From: a virus
DNA: 62,107 nt
Direction: 5' to 3' (one strand)
Virus record (IMG/VR): IMGVR_UViG_3300029267_003445
Coordinates: 1 to 62,107 of that record
The notes below the pieces were generated by a model, which saw nothing but the letters and a program-made list of their open reading frames with translations, was not told the DNA's origin and made no database searches. Of this stretch, positions 44,402 through 53,407 are shown in pieces; the stretch's first letter is position 1; the number at the start of each line of letters is the position of its first letter. The translations under genes were made by a program, and so were the position numbers.

Positions 44402-45678
44402 GTTCGCTTGGCAAAAGACTGGTCCGTTCGTTGCTGGAACACCGTACCCCCGAGGTGCTTGCGGAACACGGTATTTCTGCGATGGATTTGAAGGACGATG
44501 CGCGGGAAGCTTACTCGTGGGTGTTGGGGTATTATGAGGCACACGGGAGCTATCCGACCCCGAAAATGCTTGAGGAGAGCACGGGAATAGGGTTGCCCGA
44601 GGAACCCGACCCGCTCGCGTATATCTGCGATCACGTGCGGCGGCGCAGTCTTTCTATGTCCCTCGGGGAGATACTGCCGAAGGCGGCGGTAGCTCTGGAC
44701 GACAGCGACCCGGACACCGCCGTGCGATTGTTGCGGGAGCGGTTGGGTTCGTTGGCGGCCGTGGGAAAGAAAGGGCTGTTTAGCTTTCGGGAATCTGGCA
44801 AGGCGCGGACGGCATTTTATGCGGAAGTGAAAAAGACGGGCGGTTTGTTGGGGATGCGTACGCCGTGGCCGACACTTGACTCGCATATTCTTGGGTGGGT
44901 GAACGGTAGCCTCCATGTGGTTGCCGCGATGTTGAAGACGGGAAAGACTTGGTTTTCTTGCATCATTGCAGAGGATGCGTTGCGTCGGGGCCTCAAGGTA
45001 CTGTTCATCACGTTGGAGATGAGCGGGGAGCGAATTGGGCGGCGGGTTGCCTCGGTACGGTATAGGATACCGTGGCGGGAAATGGTCCGGGCGGAAATGG
45101 ATTCGTTATCGGAGGCGGCGTGGGCAAAGGCGGCGGAAGCGGATACGGAGGGGACGGGAGATATTGTAATCGCAGACAAGCATCGGGTGAGGACCGTGGC
45201 GGACGCGTTGGCACTGGCGCAATCGTTGAGCCCCGACATCGTTGTGGTGGACGGGGGCTACCGCTTTCAGCCGAGCGGGAAAACGGGCGGCAATTGGGAG
45301 AGCACGGTAGACATCGTGGCGGCGTTACAGCATGCGGCGGAGGCAACGGATGTTCCGTGGGTTGTGACGACGCAAATGGGGGACTCGAAGACCTCGGGCG
45401 GCGAGAAAAAGGAGGGCCGTAAGATGCGGGCGTGGGGCGTGCGGTACGGCAAGGAGTGGGTTATCAATCCTGACGTTGTGATTGGGCTCAGCCAAACGGA
45501 GCTAGAGCGTATGGATAAGGTGATGGAGGTGCATTTTATGGCCGAGCGGGACCCCGTGGGGGACCTGAGCAAGCCATTTTTCCGCCTAAATTGGAACTTT
45601 GAAACGATGGATTTTACGGAAAAAAAGGTAGAAGAGGAGGAGGGCGAAGAAAAAACGGAAATTGGGGTTGCCTTTTGA
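44398..45678 (+). CDS. Replicative DNA helicase (DnaB-like)
   Basis: A 426-residue SF4 helicase. The RecA-like core has the P-loop AAMLKTGKTWF (an Ala replaces the first Gly of Walker A), KVLFITLEMSGERIGRR and SPDIVVVDGGYRF for Walker B, and WVVTTQMGDSK. About 140 N-terminal residues are helical and shorter than in bacterial DnaB. It unwinds DNA at the fork with the loader and primase. GTG start coupled to the loader stop. The C terminus is acidic (EEEEGEEKTEIGVAF). Its last codons contain a 16-bp block shared with the 58.9 kb promoter. Confidence 0.85.
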   Translation: MSSLGKRLVRSLLEHRTPEVLAEHGISAMDLKDDAREAYSWVLGYYEAHGSYPTPKMLEESTGIGLPEEPDPLAYICDHVRRRSLSMSLGEILPKAAVALDDSDPDTAVRLLRERLGSLAAVGKKGLFSFRESGKARTAFYAEVKKTGGLLGMRTPWPTLDSHILGWVNGSLHVVAAMLKTGKTWFSCIIAEDALRRGLKVLFITLEMSGERIGRRVASVRYRIPWREMVRAEMDSLSEAAWAKAAEADTEGTGDIVIADKHRVRTVADALALAQSLSPDIVVVDGGYRFQPSGKTGGNWESTVDIVAALQHAAEATDVPWVVTTQMGDSKTSGGEKKEGRKMRAWGVRYGKEWVINPDVVIGLSQTELERMDKVMEVHFMAERDPVGDLSKPFFRLNWNFETMDFTEKKVEEEEGEEKTEIGVAF

Positions 45679-45696
45679 TTGGAAATGTGGTAGCGT
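45668..45696 (+). promoter_or_regulatory. Weak promoter-like element sharing the 58.9 kb -35 block
   Basis: CGGAAATTGGGGTTGC (45656-45671) is identical to 58883-58898. Here TTGCCT is followed by a 17-bp spacer and TAGCGT, a poor -10. The shared block also codes EIGVA at both places. Confidence 0.4.
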
Positions 45697-45738
45697 GTGC
45701 AAAATTCCAATGTCCCAACCTCTAAAAGGAGAAAAGCG

Positions 45739-46194
45739 ATGGACGCGATGGATTTGCTGGAACGAGTGAAGATGAAGATTGCGGAAGTAAAAACACCACG
45801 CCCCCGGCCGGTTCTCGATAAGTTCCGTGCCACCACGCCCCCGCCCGCTCAGGGCAACACGTTCGTCCCCTTTTCACAGGCGGCAGTTCGGGGCCGTTTC
45901 TATGTGGAGATGGCGGCGCGATTGGAGGCCGTTGAGGGGGAGGCTCCGGGCGAGGGGTTTGTGTTTGAGGGCGAGGAGTATACGTGGTCCCGCGCAATCA
46001 ATACGCTTGTTCGGCTGGACCGTCAGTTCGGTGACGATTTGCGGAGTCAATACCTTGCCGGGCGGCGGGCGTTTGACCGCGGCGTGCCGGAAAAGGACAA
46101 TCCGTGGAACGCGACGAAAGATTATTGGCAGAATTTACGCTGGTACGGCGGATGGCATTGGGGTCGCCGCGACAAGTACCGATTGGATGATTGA
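45739..46194 (+). CDS. Hypothetical replication-module protein
   Basis: A 151-residue protein (MDAMDLLERVKMKIAEVKTP) with AAAAGGAGAAA upstream. It contains a Pro-rich segment and then an aromatic C terminus (NPWNATKDYWQNLRWYGGWH). Position between helicase and primase suggests a replication accessory role. It overlaps the primase start. Confidence 0.6.
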   Translation: MDAMDLLERVKMKIAEVKTPRPRPVLDKFRATTPPPAQGNTFVPFSQAAVRGRFYVEMAARLEAVEGEAPGEGFVFEGEEYTWSRAINTLVRLDRQFGDDLRSQYLAGRRAFDRGVPEKDNPWNATKDYWQNLRWYGGWHWGRRDKYRLDD

Positions 46195-47195
46195 TGACGT
46201 GGGAACACCTTTGCTCTGTATTGACGGCCCTCGGGGTCGATACTTCCCATCTGGTCCCCTCGTCCAACGGGCGTGTCATGGTGCCGTGCCCCCTCGCTTC
46301 CCATTTTCACTCGGGGGGAGAGGACACACGGCCCTCGCTCTGCATCTGGTACGACGAGACGCCCGTTCGGTGGAAGTGCTATGCTTGCCATGAGAAGGGC
46401 CGGTTGTGGGAGCTGGCTCAATCGTACGCGGACCTGAATGATAGTGAGAGCGTGCGTCGGCTTGCCACACAATTAGTAGACGAAGATAAGCTCTCTTGCG
46501 CACAACAGGTCGAAGCACGTGTCCGCCGTGTAATGGATGCGGATAAGTGGTTCCGGGCTGCGGAGCCGTCGGGTGCGTCGTTGGCGGAGGACGCGATAGA
46601 GAGATACCCGCCCGTATGGGAGTCCGCCCGGGCCGTGCGGTACTTGCGGACCCGGGTTTCTTACCGGGAGACAATAGACCGTTTTGACTTGCGGTATGAT
46701 TCGGACCGGGACCGGGTGGTGTTCCCCGTGCGTCGGCCGGACGGGACGCTCGCGGGAGCCGTGGGACGCGTCTGCGTAAAGGAGCTGGACGCCGGTGTGT
46801 TGCCCTATTTGAATTACTACGGGTTCCAGGGGGTGACATGTTTGGGCGGGGCGAATCACATGGAGGCGGCGTCGTCGATTATTGTTGTGGAGGGATTTTG
46901 TGACATGCTGCGAATAGACAAGTGGGCACGGGACCGGAGCGCCGCGGTTGTGTGTACGTGGACCTCCCAACTCTCGGCTGAGCACGCGCATCAATTGGTG
47001 GCTCGGAATTTACGCGTGTCTATTTGGTACGATAATGACGACGCGGGGAATAAAGGATACTATGAGGCGCGGAAGCGTTTGAGTGGTCGGGTTGCACGCA
47101 TCACCCGGGGCGTGTTACAATACAAGAGTGATCCAGGGGACCTCACAGAAGGTCAGTTTGATCGAGTTTACTCTAATGCAATGAGGTGTTTGTGA
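46194..47195 (+). CDS. DnaG-like primase
   Basis: A 333-residue primase. The N-terminal zinc finger is visible as MVPCPLASHFHSGGEDTRPS followed by WKCYACHEKGR. A linker and RNAP-like basic region follow (RVVFPVRRPDGTLAGAVGRV), then the Toprim domain with IIVVEGFCDMLR around residue 232 and WYDNDDAGNKGYYEAR. It makes RNA primers for lagging-strand synthesis. It lacks a helicase-binding C-terminal domain. ATG 46194 is chosen over TTG 46191. It overlaps the SSB-like gene by one base. Confidence 0.88.
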   Translation: MTWEHLCSVLTALGVDTSHLVPSSNGRVMVPCPLASHFHSGGEDTRPSLCIWYDETPVRWKCYACHEKGRLWELAQSYADLNDSESVRRLATQLVDEDKLSCAQQVEARVRRVMDADKWFRAAEPSGASLAEDAIERYPPVWESARAVRYLRTRVSYRETIDRFDLRYDSDRDRVVFPVRRPDGTLAGAVGRVCVKELDAGVLPYLNYYGFQGVTCLGGANHMEAASSIIVVEGFCDMLRIDKWARDRSAAVVCTWTSQLSAEHAHQLVARNLRVSIWYDNDDAGNKGYYEARKRLSGRVARITRGVLQYKSDPGDLTEGQFDRVYSNAMRCL

Positions 47196-47872
47196 TGAGT
47201 GAGATACCTGAATGGGCTGTTGGAACTGGCGTAGACACGGACATGAAAGGCGACCCCCGGCCGGGGGCGCAGGCGGGGACTCGTTTTTGGATGCCCCGCG
47301 CGACCAGTAAAAAGATCGTTTTCCTCACGGAGGGCACCGAAGCCCTCGGGTTGTGGGAACATCAGTTTCGCATGGGTGGCAAGTATACGAACTGGCTCTC
47401 TTGCCTGGAGCCGATGCGGCTGAAGTGTCATTTGTGCGAGTGGGCGGCGGCTCACGAAGGGCAGTTTTCCCGCGGGAAAATTCTCGTCTTTTCCATTATC
47501 GACTGCGAAGAGTTTACAACCCGCGCTGGGGAGACGAAGGCTAACGTTGTCAAGCTCTTGTGCGCTAAGTCACAGACGGCAGAGCTTCTCAAACGAAAAT
47601 ACTTGTCTCAGCTTGAGGAAGGGCGGGGGCTGAAAGGCGCGATGTTCCAAGTGTATCGGAGTAACGAGCCCACGTCTCCGAGTGTGGGCAACGACTACGA
47701 ATACAAGAAACACGTTGACCTGGACACGTTCCCGGATGCCACGCCGTTGGACGCGGCGAAGCTCTTGGCTCCCGACCCGGATGCCGTGTTGGCAGCGATC
47801 CGCAGAATCGCCGCGGAGGCGGGTGAGGGTCCGGCTTCGGAGGCTTCCACGGACGTGGATGTGGACTACTAG
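47195..47872 (+). CDS. Single-stranded DNA-binding protein-like
   Basis: A 225-residue protein resembling phage SSB-type proteins: GTRFWMPRATSKKIVFLTEG, a zinc-like cluster CLEPMRLKCHLCEWAAAHEG, KILVFSIIDCEEFTT and ANVVKLLCAKSQTAELLKRK, ending in an acidic tail STDVDVDY typical of SSB C termini. It lies between primase and polymerase genes. The family was recognised by pattern only. A terminator follows. Confidence 0.65.
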   Translation: MSEIPEWAVGTGVDTDMKGDPRPGAQAGTRFWMPRATSKKIVFLTEGTEALGLWEHQFRMGGKYTNWLSCLEPMRLKCHLCEWAAAHEGQFSRGKILVFSIIDCEEFTTRAGETKANVVKLLCAKSQTAELLKRKYLSQLEEGRGLKGAMFQVYRSNEPTSPSVGNDYEYKKHVDLDTFPDATPLDAAKLLAPDPDAVLAAIRRIAAEAGEGPASEASTDVDVDY

Positions 47873-47896
47873 TACATCAAATGTCTCCTGATGTGG

Positions 47897-47936
47897 GGCG
47901 GTGTGCGTCGTATGGGGCGCACATCGCCTTTCTTTT
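47897..47936 (+). terminator. Rho-independent terminator
   Basis: GGCGGTGTGCG (47897-47907) pairs with CGCACATCGCC (47918-47928), 11 bp with one G-U pair and a ten-base loop, followed by TTTCTTTT. Palindrome site 7 begins directly after the T run. Confidence 0.88.
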
Positions 47937-47952
47937 CTGCAAGCGCGTGCAA
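47937..47952. promoter_or_regulatory. 16-bp palindrome variant, site 7
   Basis: CTGCAAGCGCGTGCAA, 14 of 16 bases of site 1, between the terminator T run and the methyltransferase ribosome site. It is identical to site 8. Confidence 0.65.
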
Positions 47953-47965
47953 CCCGGAGGATACC

Positions 47966-48766
47966 ATGTCTACGACGGTAGTGGTGGGTGATTTTAGAGA
48001 GAAGAAAGATCGGCTCGCTGATGGAGTGGCGCAGCTCGTATTCACGGACCCGCCCTTTAATATTGGGCACCCGTATGTCGGGTTCAGCGATGTTATGGAG
48101 GGGCGGGAATACCGTACTCTTATTTCAAACATCGTCCAGGAGGCGTGGCGATGTCTCACCCCGGGCGGGCGTTTTTGTATGCACGTGCCTGACGAGGTGG
48201 TGTTGCCCGTGTTGGAGGACGCACGTTTTTGGGGGATGTTGCCATCGGACTGGATTGTGTGGCACTATCGTTTCGGGCAGTGTGGAAAAACAAAATACAT
48301 CAACAGCAAGTGCCACCTCTTAACGTTCTTGAAACCGGGCGGTGTCCCCGTGTGGAACCCGGACGATGTGCTAGTGGCAAGTGACCGGGCCTCCACGTAT
48401 GAAGACCCGCGAACAAAAGAGACGGCGACCCCCGGCAAGCGCGTTCCGTTGGACGTTTGGGGGATTCCCAGCGACGGGCCGTATTGGGGCCGGGTTCAAG
48501 GTAACTCGAAGGAGCGTCGCAGCGTGAAAAACGGGGCTCTCGTCGATCACCCCAATCAGTTGCCCGAGGTGTACTTAGAGCGAGTGATACGGGGTTGGAC
48601 AAACCCCGGCGATTTGGTTGTGGACTTTTGCGGCGGTTCGGGAACGACGGCCGTGGTTGCCAAGGCTCTCGGGCGTGCATCTTGTACGTTTGAGATTTCT
48701 TCTGATAATGCGGCAAGTATTATGCAACGATTGGAAAAAGGAGCGGTCCGTGTCCCTAGTTACTGA
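47966..48766 (+). CDS. DNA adenine/cytosine methyltransferase, beta class
   Basis: A 266-residue amino-methyltransferase. Catalytic motif IV is VFTDPPFNIGHPYVGF at residue about 26, and the SAM motif FxGxG occurs later as VVDFCGGSGTTAVVAKALGR, the order of beta-class enzymes. It also has HPNQLPEVYLERVIRGW, typical of this group. It would methylate N6-adenine or N4-cytosine in phage DNA. No restriction partner is adjacent. ATG 47966 follows CGGAGGA; a longer upstream start would cross the terminator. The end overlaps the polymerase gene. Confidence 0.85.
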   Translation: MSTTVVVGDFREKKDRLADGVAQLVFTDPPFNIGHPYVGFSDVMEGREYRTLISNIVQEAWRCLTPGGRFCMHVPDEVVLPVLEDARFWGMLPSDWIVWHYRFGQCGKTKYINSKCHLLTFLKPGGVPVWNPDDVLVASDRASTYEDPRTKETATPGKRVPLDVWGIPSDGPYWGRVQGNSKERRSVKNGALVDHPNQLPEVYLERVIRGWTNPGDLVVDFCGGSGTTAVVAKALGRASCTFEISSDNAASIMQRLEKGAVRVPSY

Positions 48767-50624
48767 TTTCGCAAAGGCGGCAAAGGCGGCGGGGGGCTTT
48801 TCCTTTGATGTGGAAAATCCGCCGGAGTTGCGCCCCCATCAGCCCGATTTTCGATTGGCCGGATGTAATTTTGGCACAGACGATGATTTCAATATTTACT
48901 TGACGAACCGAGCGGAAGTGCGGGAGTTATGCGGCCTCTTGTTTGCCGAACCTTTGGACGCGGTTGCGTATAATGCGAAATACGATTTGCGGGTATTGCG
49001 AGCCGTTGACTGTTTGCCCACGGGGTACCCTGTTCGTCTTTGTGATCCGATGGTAGCGGTAAACTTGCTGGATGACAACAGGCGTCCCAATCAGCTCGGG
49101 TTGAAACAGGTCATGCGGGATTTGTTTGATGAGCGGATGGTGGACTTTATGGCGGCGTGGGCGTGTGGGGAGGATAGTGAGGAGTTTCGTAGGTATGCTC
49201 TCAACGATGCGCGGCAGGAATGGCGGTTGTGGCAGTGGGCGGCACCTCAACTTGAGAATGAGGGGCTCGCTAAGCTATTCCACAAGATTTTAATGCCGAT
49301 GACGCTGGTATTTGCGGACATGGAAGCTACGGGGTGTCGGTGGAGTTTGTCGCACGCGCGGCGATTACTGCGTTCATTTCAGACGGCGCGGCGGGAGCTG
49401 GAGGCGCAGATTAAATCAACAATAGGGACGCTGAACATAGGTAGCGATGCGCAGCTCGCCGCTCGTTTGTTTGATGAGCTGGGGTACTCTACCCGGGGGA
49501 TTGCGTGGCTAGAGAAGTCCGGCCGCTTCACCGTGGATCGGGCGGCGATGGATAAGCTTGCCAAGAAATACCCGGTGTGTGATTTGATTCGGCAGTACCG
49601 TACGGCCCGTAAAATGATTTCTACCTATTTAGAGCCGCTATCTCGACAGGCCATGGAGGACCCTGACAGCCGGGTGCACCCGACATTCTGGATTACATCT
49701 TCCACGGGACGAACGAGGTGCTCCAATCCCAATTTCCAAAACATCCCGGTCCTATTGCCCGGGCGGCTCAAAGACTTGCGGATACGGGACGGCATTGAGG
49801 CGCAACCCGGGTATAAGCTTATCGTGTTTGACCTCTCACAAATAGAACTTCGGATGTGTGCGCACGTGACCGGGGACGCTAAGTTCACCGCGGCATATAC
49901 CGATTGGGTATGCACCCTTTGCGGCAGTGCGGGCACGGAATCGCGGCACGTGTTGCGGGAGTGTCCCTCGTGCGGCTCGCCTGAGAACGAAGAGGCGTTG
50001 GCGAGAAAGGTTCCGGGGTTCTGGCACGGCAAAGATATTCACACAGAAACGAGCAACAATATCAAGGCGTTGGGAGGGGATAGGAAGAAAGGCAAAATCG
50101 CTAATTTTTCGTTGATCTACAATATCACCGCTTTTGAGTTGAACCGGCGGATGCCGGACTGGTCGAAAGCGAAGTGGCAAGCAGTCATTGATGAGTATTT
50201 TAACGAGGACAATTATATCGGCGTTCGTACGTGGCATCACCGTATGGAGCGACAGTTGTGGGAGACGGGAGAGGTTCGGGACGTGTTTGGGCGCAAGCGC
50301 CGTATTCGGCGGCGGGATTTGGAGAGAAGTCCAAAGCATGCGATGAATCAGTTTGTCAATTTTCCGATGCAGTGCGCGGCGTGTAATTTATTCATGCTCG
50401 GTCTGGGCAAATTGCGGACGCGTTTTATGGAGCGGGGCGAGTGGCTGAGGGAGGTGTTGCCCACTAACATGGTCCATGATGAGGGCGTGTTTGAGGTCCG
50501 AGAAGATAAGGTGGGAGAGGCTAAAGAAACAATTATTGACGTGATTGAAAACAGTGTTTCTTTTCGGGTGCCCATTCGGCTGGACGTGCTAGTGGTGGAT
50601 CGTTGGGGAGAGGCAAAGGCATGA
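48750..50624 (+). CDS. Family A DNA polymerase with zinc-ribbon insertion
   Basis: A 624-residue replicative polymerase. The 3'-5' exonuclease is complete: FSFDVENPPE, AYNAKYDLRVL and YALNDARQEW. The polymerase has ARKMISTYLEPL, STGRTRCSNPNFQNIPV, motif A IVFDLSQIELRM, the O helix DRKKGKIANFSLIYN (conserved Arg, Lys, Phe and Tyr) and motif C MVHDEG. Between motif A and the O helix a segment from residue about 388 has CTLCGS ... CPSCGS, an apparent zinc ribbon not found in usual Pol I. GTG 48750 follows AAAAAGGAG. It overlaps the SF2 helicase by ATGA. Confidence 0.92.
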   Translation: MSLVTDFAKAAKAAGGFSFDVENPPELRPHQPDFRLAGCNFGTDDDFNIYLTNRAEVRELCGLLFAEPLDAVAYNAKYDLRVLRAVDCLPTGYPVRLCDPMVAVNLLDDNRRPNQLGLKQVMRDLFDERMVDFMAAWACGEDSEEFRRYALNDARQEWRLWQWAAPQLENEGLAKLFHKILMPMTLVFADMEATGCRWSLSHARRLLRSFQTARRELEAQIKSTIGTLNIGSDAQLAARLFDELGYSTRGIAWLEKSGRFTVDRAAMDKLAKKYPVCDLIRQYRTARKMISTYLEPLSRQAMEDPDSRVHPTFWITSSTGRTRCSNPNFQNIPVLLPGRLKDLRIRDGIEAQPGYKLIVFDLSQIELRMCAHVTGDAKFTAAYTDWVCTLCGSAGTESRHVLRECPSCGSPENEEALARKVPGFWHGKDIHTETSNNIKALGGDRKKGKIANFSLIYNITAFELNRRMPDWSKAKWQAVIDEYFNEDNYIGVRTWHHRMERQLWETGEVRDVFGRKRRIRRRDLERSPKHAMNQFVNFPMQCAACNLFMLGLGKLRTRFMERGEWLREVLPTNMVHDEGVFEVREDKVGEAKETIIDVIENSVSFRVPIRLDVLVVDRWGEAKA

Positions 50625-51955
50625 GCGAATATAAAATGGATCGCTTGTTGTGGATGCCGAGGGAAGAGTGGTGCTCCGAGTATCAAGAGGCACTCACGCG
50701 GGTGGTGACGCCATACGTAGGGGAGCCGTACGAGGTGCGTTGCTGGGAGGAGGACGGGGAGTGGGTCGGCGTACCGCGGGTGTTCGGGAAGCTAGTGCCG
50801 CCGTGGTGGGCGTCGTCGGTGCCGGAGCCTGAGAAAATACCCGCGCCCCCTGTCACAATTTCGTGGCGGCGGGGGCAGAAGCCCGCTGTTGAGAAGATGC
50901 TCACTGCGTTTGCGTCGGGCGTGTCCGGGGTACGGCTGGAGGCACCCCCGGCGAGCGGAAAGACCTTGATGGCGCTTGCCGTGGCCTTTGATCGGGAGGC
51001 TCCGACGCTCGTGGTTGTGCACAAGACCGACCTCGCAAAGCAGTGGCAGGACACGGCCCGAAAGTTCTTTGGTGAGGAGGCCGGGCACGTGCAAGGAAGC
51101 AAGTGGGATTGGAAGGGGCGGCGATTTACGACGGCGCTGGCGCAGACGTTGTATTCGCGGCGGGATAAACTGCCGGAGGGGTTTCGAGAGGCGTTCGGTC
51201 TGGTGGTGTACGACGAAGGGCACCACTATCCGAGCGAGTCTTTTTCTACCGTGCTCAGCATGTTCCCGGCGCGTCGTTTGGCGGTGTCCGCGACATGGCG
51301 GCGAGCTGACGGGCTTGCCGATTTGTGGGAGTGGCATGTCGGGCGGACCGTGGTGGTGGCGGAGACAGAAAGACTGACAGGAGAGTTTGTCCATGTCCCG
51401 TGGCGGACGCCGTTCAACGATATGTGGTATACTCACGGAGGCCGGGTGAACCGTGCGCGGTTGTTGACGCTGATAGAAAAAAATGAGGCGTTTTCGACGT
51501 GGCTGGCGGAGCAATGTATCAAAGGGGTGAACGCGGGGCGGCGGGTGTTGCTGGTAAGTGATCGAATTGCGCAGCTCGCCGCGATTCATGGGCGGGCGGT
51601 GGAGCGGGGGCACTTGCCGGGTCTTTACTGTCGAAGTTTTCCGCAGAAGGGAGAAAAGAAACGGAGGCGTATCACCGAGGCGGAGTTGGCGGCCGCACGG
51701 GAACATCAAATCATACTGGCCACCTACACATTAATGATGGAGGGTACGGATGTTCCCGCATTAGATACGCTCATTTTTGGTACGCCTCGGGCGGATGTGG
51801 AGCAAGTGGTGGGGCGCATACAACGTCCATCCGCTGAGAAAAAATCACTCTTGGTCGTGGACCCCGTTTTTCAGACGCGGTACTGTAGAGCGCTTGCGGG
51901 GAAGCGGGAGGAGCAATTACTAAATCTGGGCTTTACGAAAAGGGTAAAAAGATGA
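50621..51955 (+). CDS. SF2 DNA helicase
   Basis: A 444-residue superfamily 2 helicase. Motifs: RLEAPPASGKTLMALAVA (Walker A near residue 109), TLVVVHKTDLAKQW, FGLVVYDEGHHYPS (DEGH in place of DEAH), LAVSATWRRADGL, then TYTLMMEGTDVPALDTLIFG and VEQVVGRIQRPS in the second RecA domain. It resembles T4 UvsW-like or RadD-like repair helicases. Coupled to polymerase upstream and the next gene downstream by ATGA overlaps. Confidence 0.88.
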   Translation: MSEYKMDRLLWMPREEWCSEYQEALTRVVTPYVGEPYEVRCWEEDGEWVGVPRVFGKLVPPWWASSVPEPEKIPAPPVTISWRRGQKPAVEKMLTAFASGVSGVRLEAPPASGKTLMALAVAFDREAPTLVVVHKTDLAKQWQDTARKFFGEEAGHVQGSKWDWKGRRFTTALAQTLYSRRDKLPEGFREAFGLVVYDEGHHYPSESFSTVLSMFPARRLAVSATWRRADGLADLWEWHVGRTVVVAETERLTGEFVHVPWRTPFNDMWYTHGGRVNRARLLTLIEKNEAFSTWLAEQCIKGVNAGRRVLLVSDRIAQLAAIHGRAVERGHLPGLYCRSFPQKGEKKRRRITEAELAAAREHQIILATYTLMMEGTDVPALDTLIFGTPRADVEQVVGRIQRPSAEKKSLLVVDPVFQTRYCRALAGKREEQLLNLGFTKRVKR

Positions 51956-52278
51956 GCGATACGAGTAAAGAATCTTCCGGGTGGTGTCAGGTTTCGCGGC
52001 TCTGGAAAGAGAGCGGCGTGGTTGCGCGGGAAGAGGCGGACGAGGAGTTGATTGAGGTTCCCATGGTGGTGGAGGGTGCAATGGTTGCAAACGTATCTTT
52101 CGGCAACCGCTTGACTCTCAATATGGGAAATTACGAGTCCTGTCAACTCTCGGTCGCCGTGACTATACCGTGCTATTTACCGGAACTGAATACGGCATAC
52201 AAAGCGGCAAAATCCTTTGTTGATATGAAGATGGCGGCGGAGTCCCGGGCGTTGAAAGAGTACCGTTCGTCGAAATAA
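51952..52278 (+). CDS. Hypothetical protein
   Basis: A 108-residue protein with a beta core GNRLTLNMGNYESCQLSVAV and a helical end (NTAYKAAKSFVDMKMAAESR). The GNYES segment is seen in small phage proteins of unknown function in replication modules. It is translationally coupled to the SF2 helicase and precedes recA. Confidence 0.6.
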   Translation: MSDTSKESSGWCQVSRLWKESGVVAREEADEELIEVPMVVEGAMVANVSFGNRLTLNMGNYESCQLSVAVTIPCYLPELNTAYKAAKSFVDMKMAAESRALKEYRSSK

Positions 52279-52300
52279 TTCCCCCTTTGAGGAGCCTATT

Positions 52301-53407
52301 ATGGCTGATGATGTCCTTCGAGAATTTATTGCGAAAATCAATGCCGCCTATAAAGGCGAGATCGTAGAAGTCGGGGGCCGGTTTGGCGCGTTGACGCTGG
52401 GACGCTTCTCGTCGGGCATCCTCTCCTTGGACTGCGCGCTCGGCGGGGGCTTTCCTTTTTCGCGGGTCATGGTGGTGGCTGGAAACGAGTCGTCTGGTAA
52501 GACTCTGATGGCGCTGAAGGCGGTGGAGCAGATCAAGAACTATGACCACCATACGCATCTTCATCGGGACTTTTGTGACCCGAAGACGTTTCTACCCGGG
52601 CGGTGTTTGTTTGTGGACTTGGAGGGTACGTTCGATCTGGCGTGGGCGAAGGCGGTTGCGAATTGGGATACAGAGTGGCACGCTGTCGCTCGACCGGAAT
52701 ACGCGGAGCAGGCGATTGATATTGTTGGGTCTGCCATGGAGGAAAACGTGTTTGACCTGATCGTGGTGGACAGTATTGCGCAGATGACGCCCACGAAAGA
52801 GATTGAATGTAGTGCCGAGGATTGGCAGCAAGGACTCGCCGCCCGGTTGATGAACAAGGCGATGCGAAAGTGGGTTGCCCGGTTAAATAAAATCAGTCAA
52901 GGTAACCCGGCGGGCGGTCCGGCGATCATGTGTTTGAATCAATTTCGTGTGACCATGGGTGTGATGTACGGCGACCCCCGGGTGATGCCGGGCGGCAAGG
53001 GACAGGTCTTTGCTAGTTCCATCATAATTTATAATCGGTCGCAAAAGGTGTCGGACGGGGCAGACAAGGAAACGTCTTCGGTGGAGCTGGGGGGCGTGAC
53101 AATGAAGAATAAGACGTACGTACCGAAGCTCAATTTCACTTACAATATGGGCCTTCGGGACGGGGAAAAACTGGCCAAAGGGGAGGTAGATAATCTAAAA
53201 CAGCTCTACACGTTGGGAAGCAAGTACGGCATTATCGAACACGCAAAGACGGGGGACGATTGGTACGTTGGCAAGCGGTCATGGAAGACAAAGAAAGCGC
53301 TGTTGGCGGATATGGAGGACGATACGGCACTGTACCGGCTCTTGTGGCGCAGCGTGGTAGCAGCGGCGACTGAAAAGGTGGAGGTGGCTGATGTCAGTGC
53401 CGAGTGA
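52301..53407 (+). CDS. recA: RecA/UvsX-type recombinase
   Basis: A 368-residue recombinase. LTLGRFSSGILSLDCALGGG and VMVVAGNESSGKTLMALKAV (Walker A near residue 65) match RecA; RCLFVDLEGTFDLAWAKAV supplies the catalytic Glu region, VFDLIVVDSIAQMTPTKEIE Walker B, and MCLNQFRVTMGVMYGDPRVM an L2-like loop. It is closer to UvsX-type phage RecA in length and end. It catalyses strand exchange in phage repair and replication. ATG after GAGGAG. Confidence 0.93.
   Translation: MADDVLREFIAKINAAYKGEIVEVGGRFGALTLGRFSSGILSLDCALGGGFPFSRVMVVAGNESSGKTLMALKAVEQIKNYDHHTHLHRDFCDPKTFLPGRCLFVDLEGTFDLAWAKAVANWDTEWHAVARPEYAEQAIDIVGSAMEENVFDLIVVDSIAQMTPTKEIECSAEDWQQGLAARLMNKAMRKWVARLNKISQGNPAGGPAIMCLNQFRVTMGVMYGDPRVMPGGKGQVFASSIIIYNRSQKVSDGADKETSSVELGGVTMKNKTYVPKLNFTYNMGLRDGEKLAKGEVDNLKQLYTLGSKYGIIEHAKTGDDWYVGKRSWKTKKALLADMEDDTALYRLLWRSVVAAATEKVEVADVSAE

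Noticed and set aside
51421-51440. TATACTCACGG near 51.43 kb as a promoter
   Set aside because: It lies within the SF2 helicase gene without a usable -35 box at 16-18 bp.
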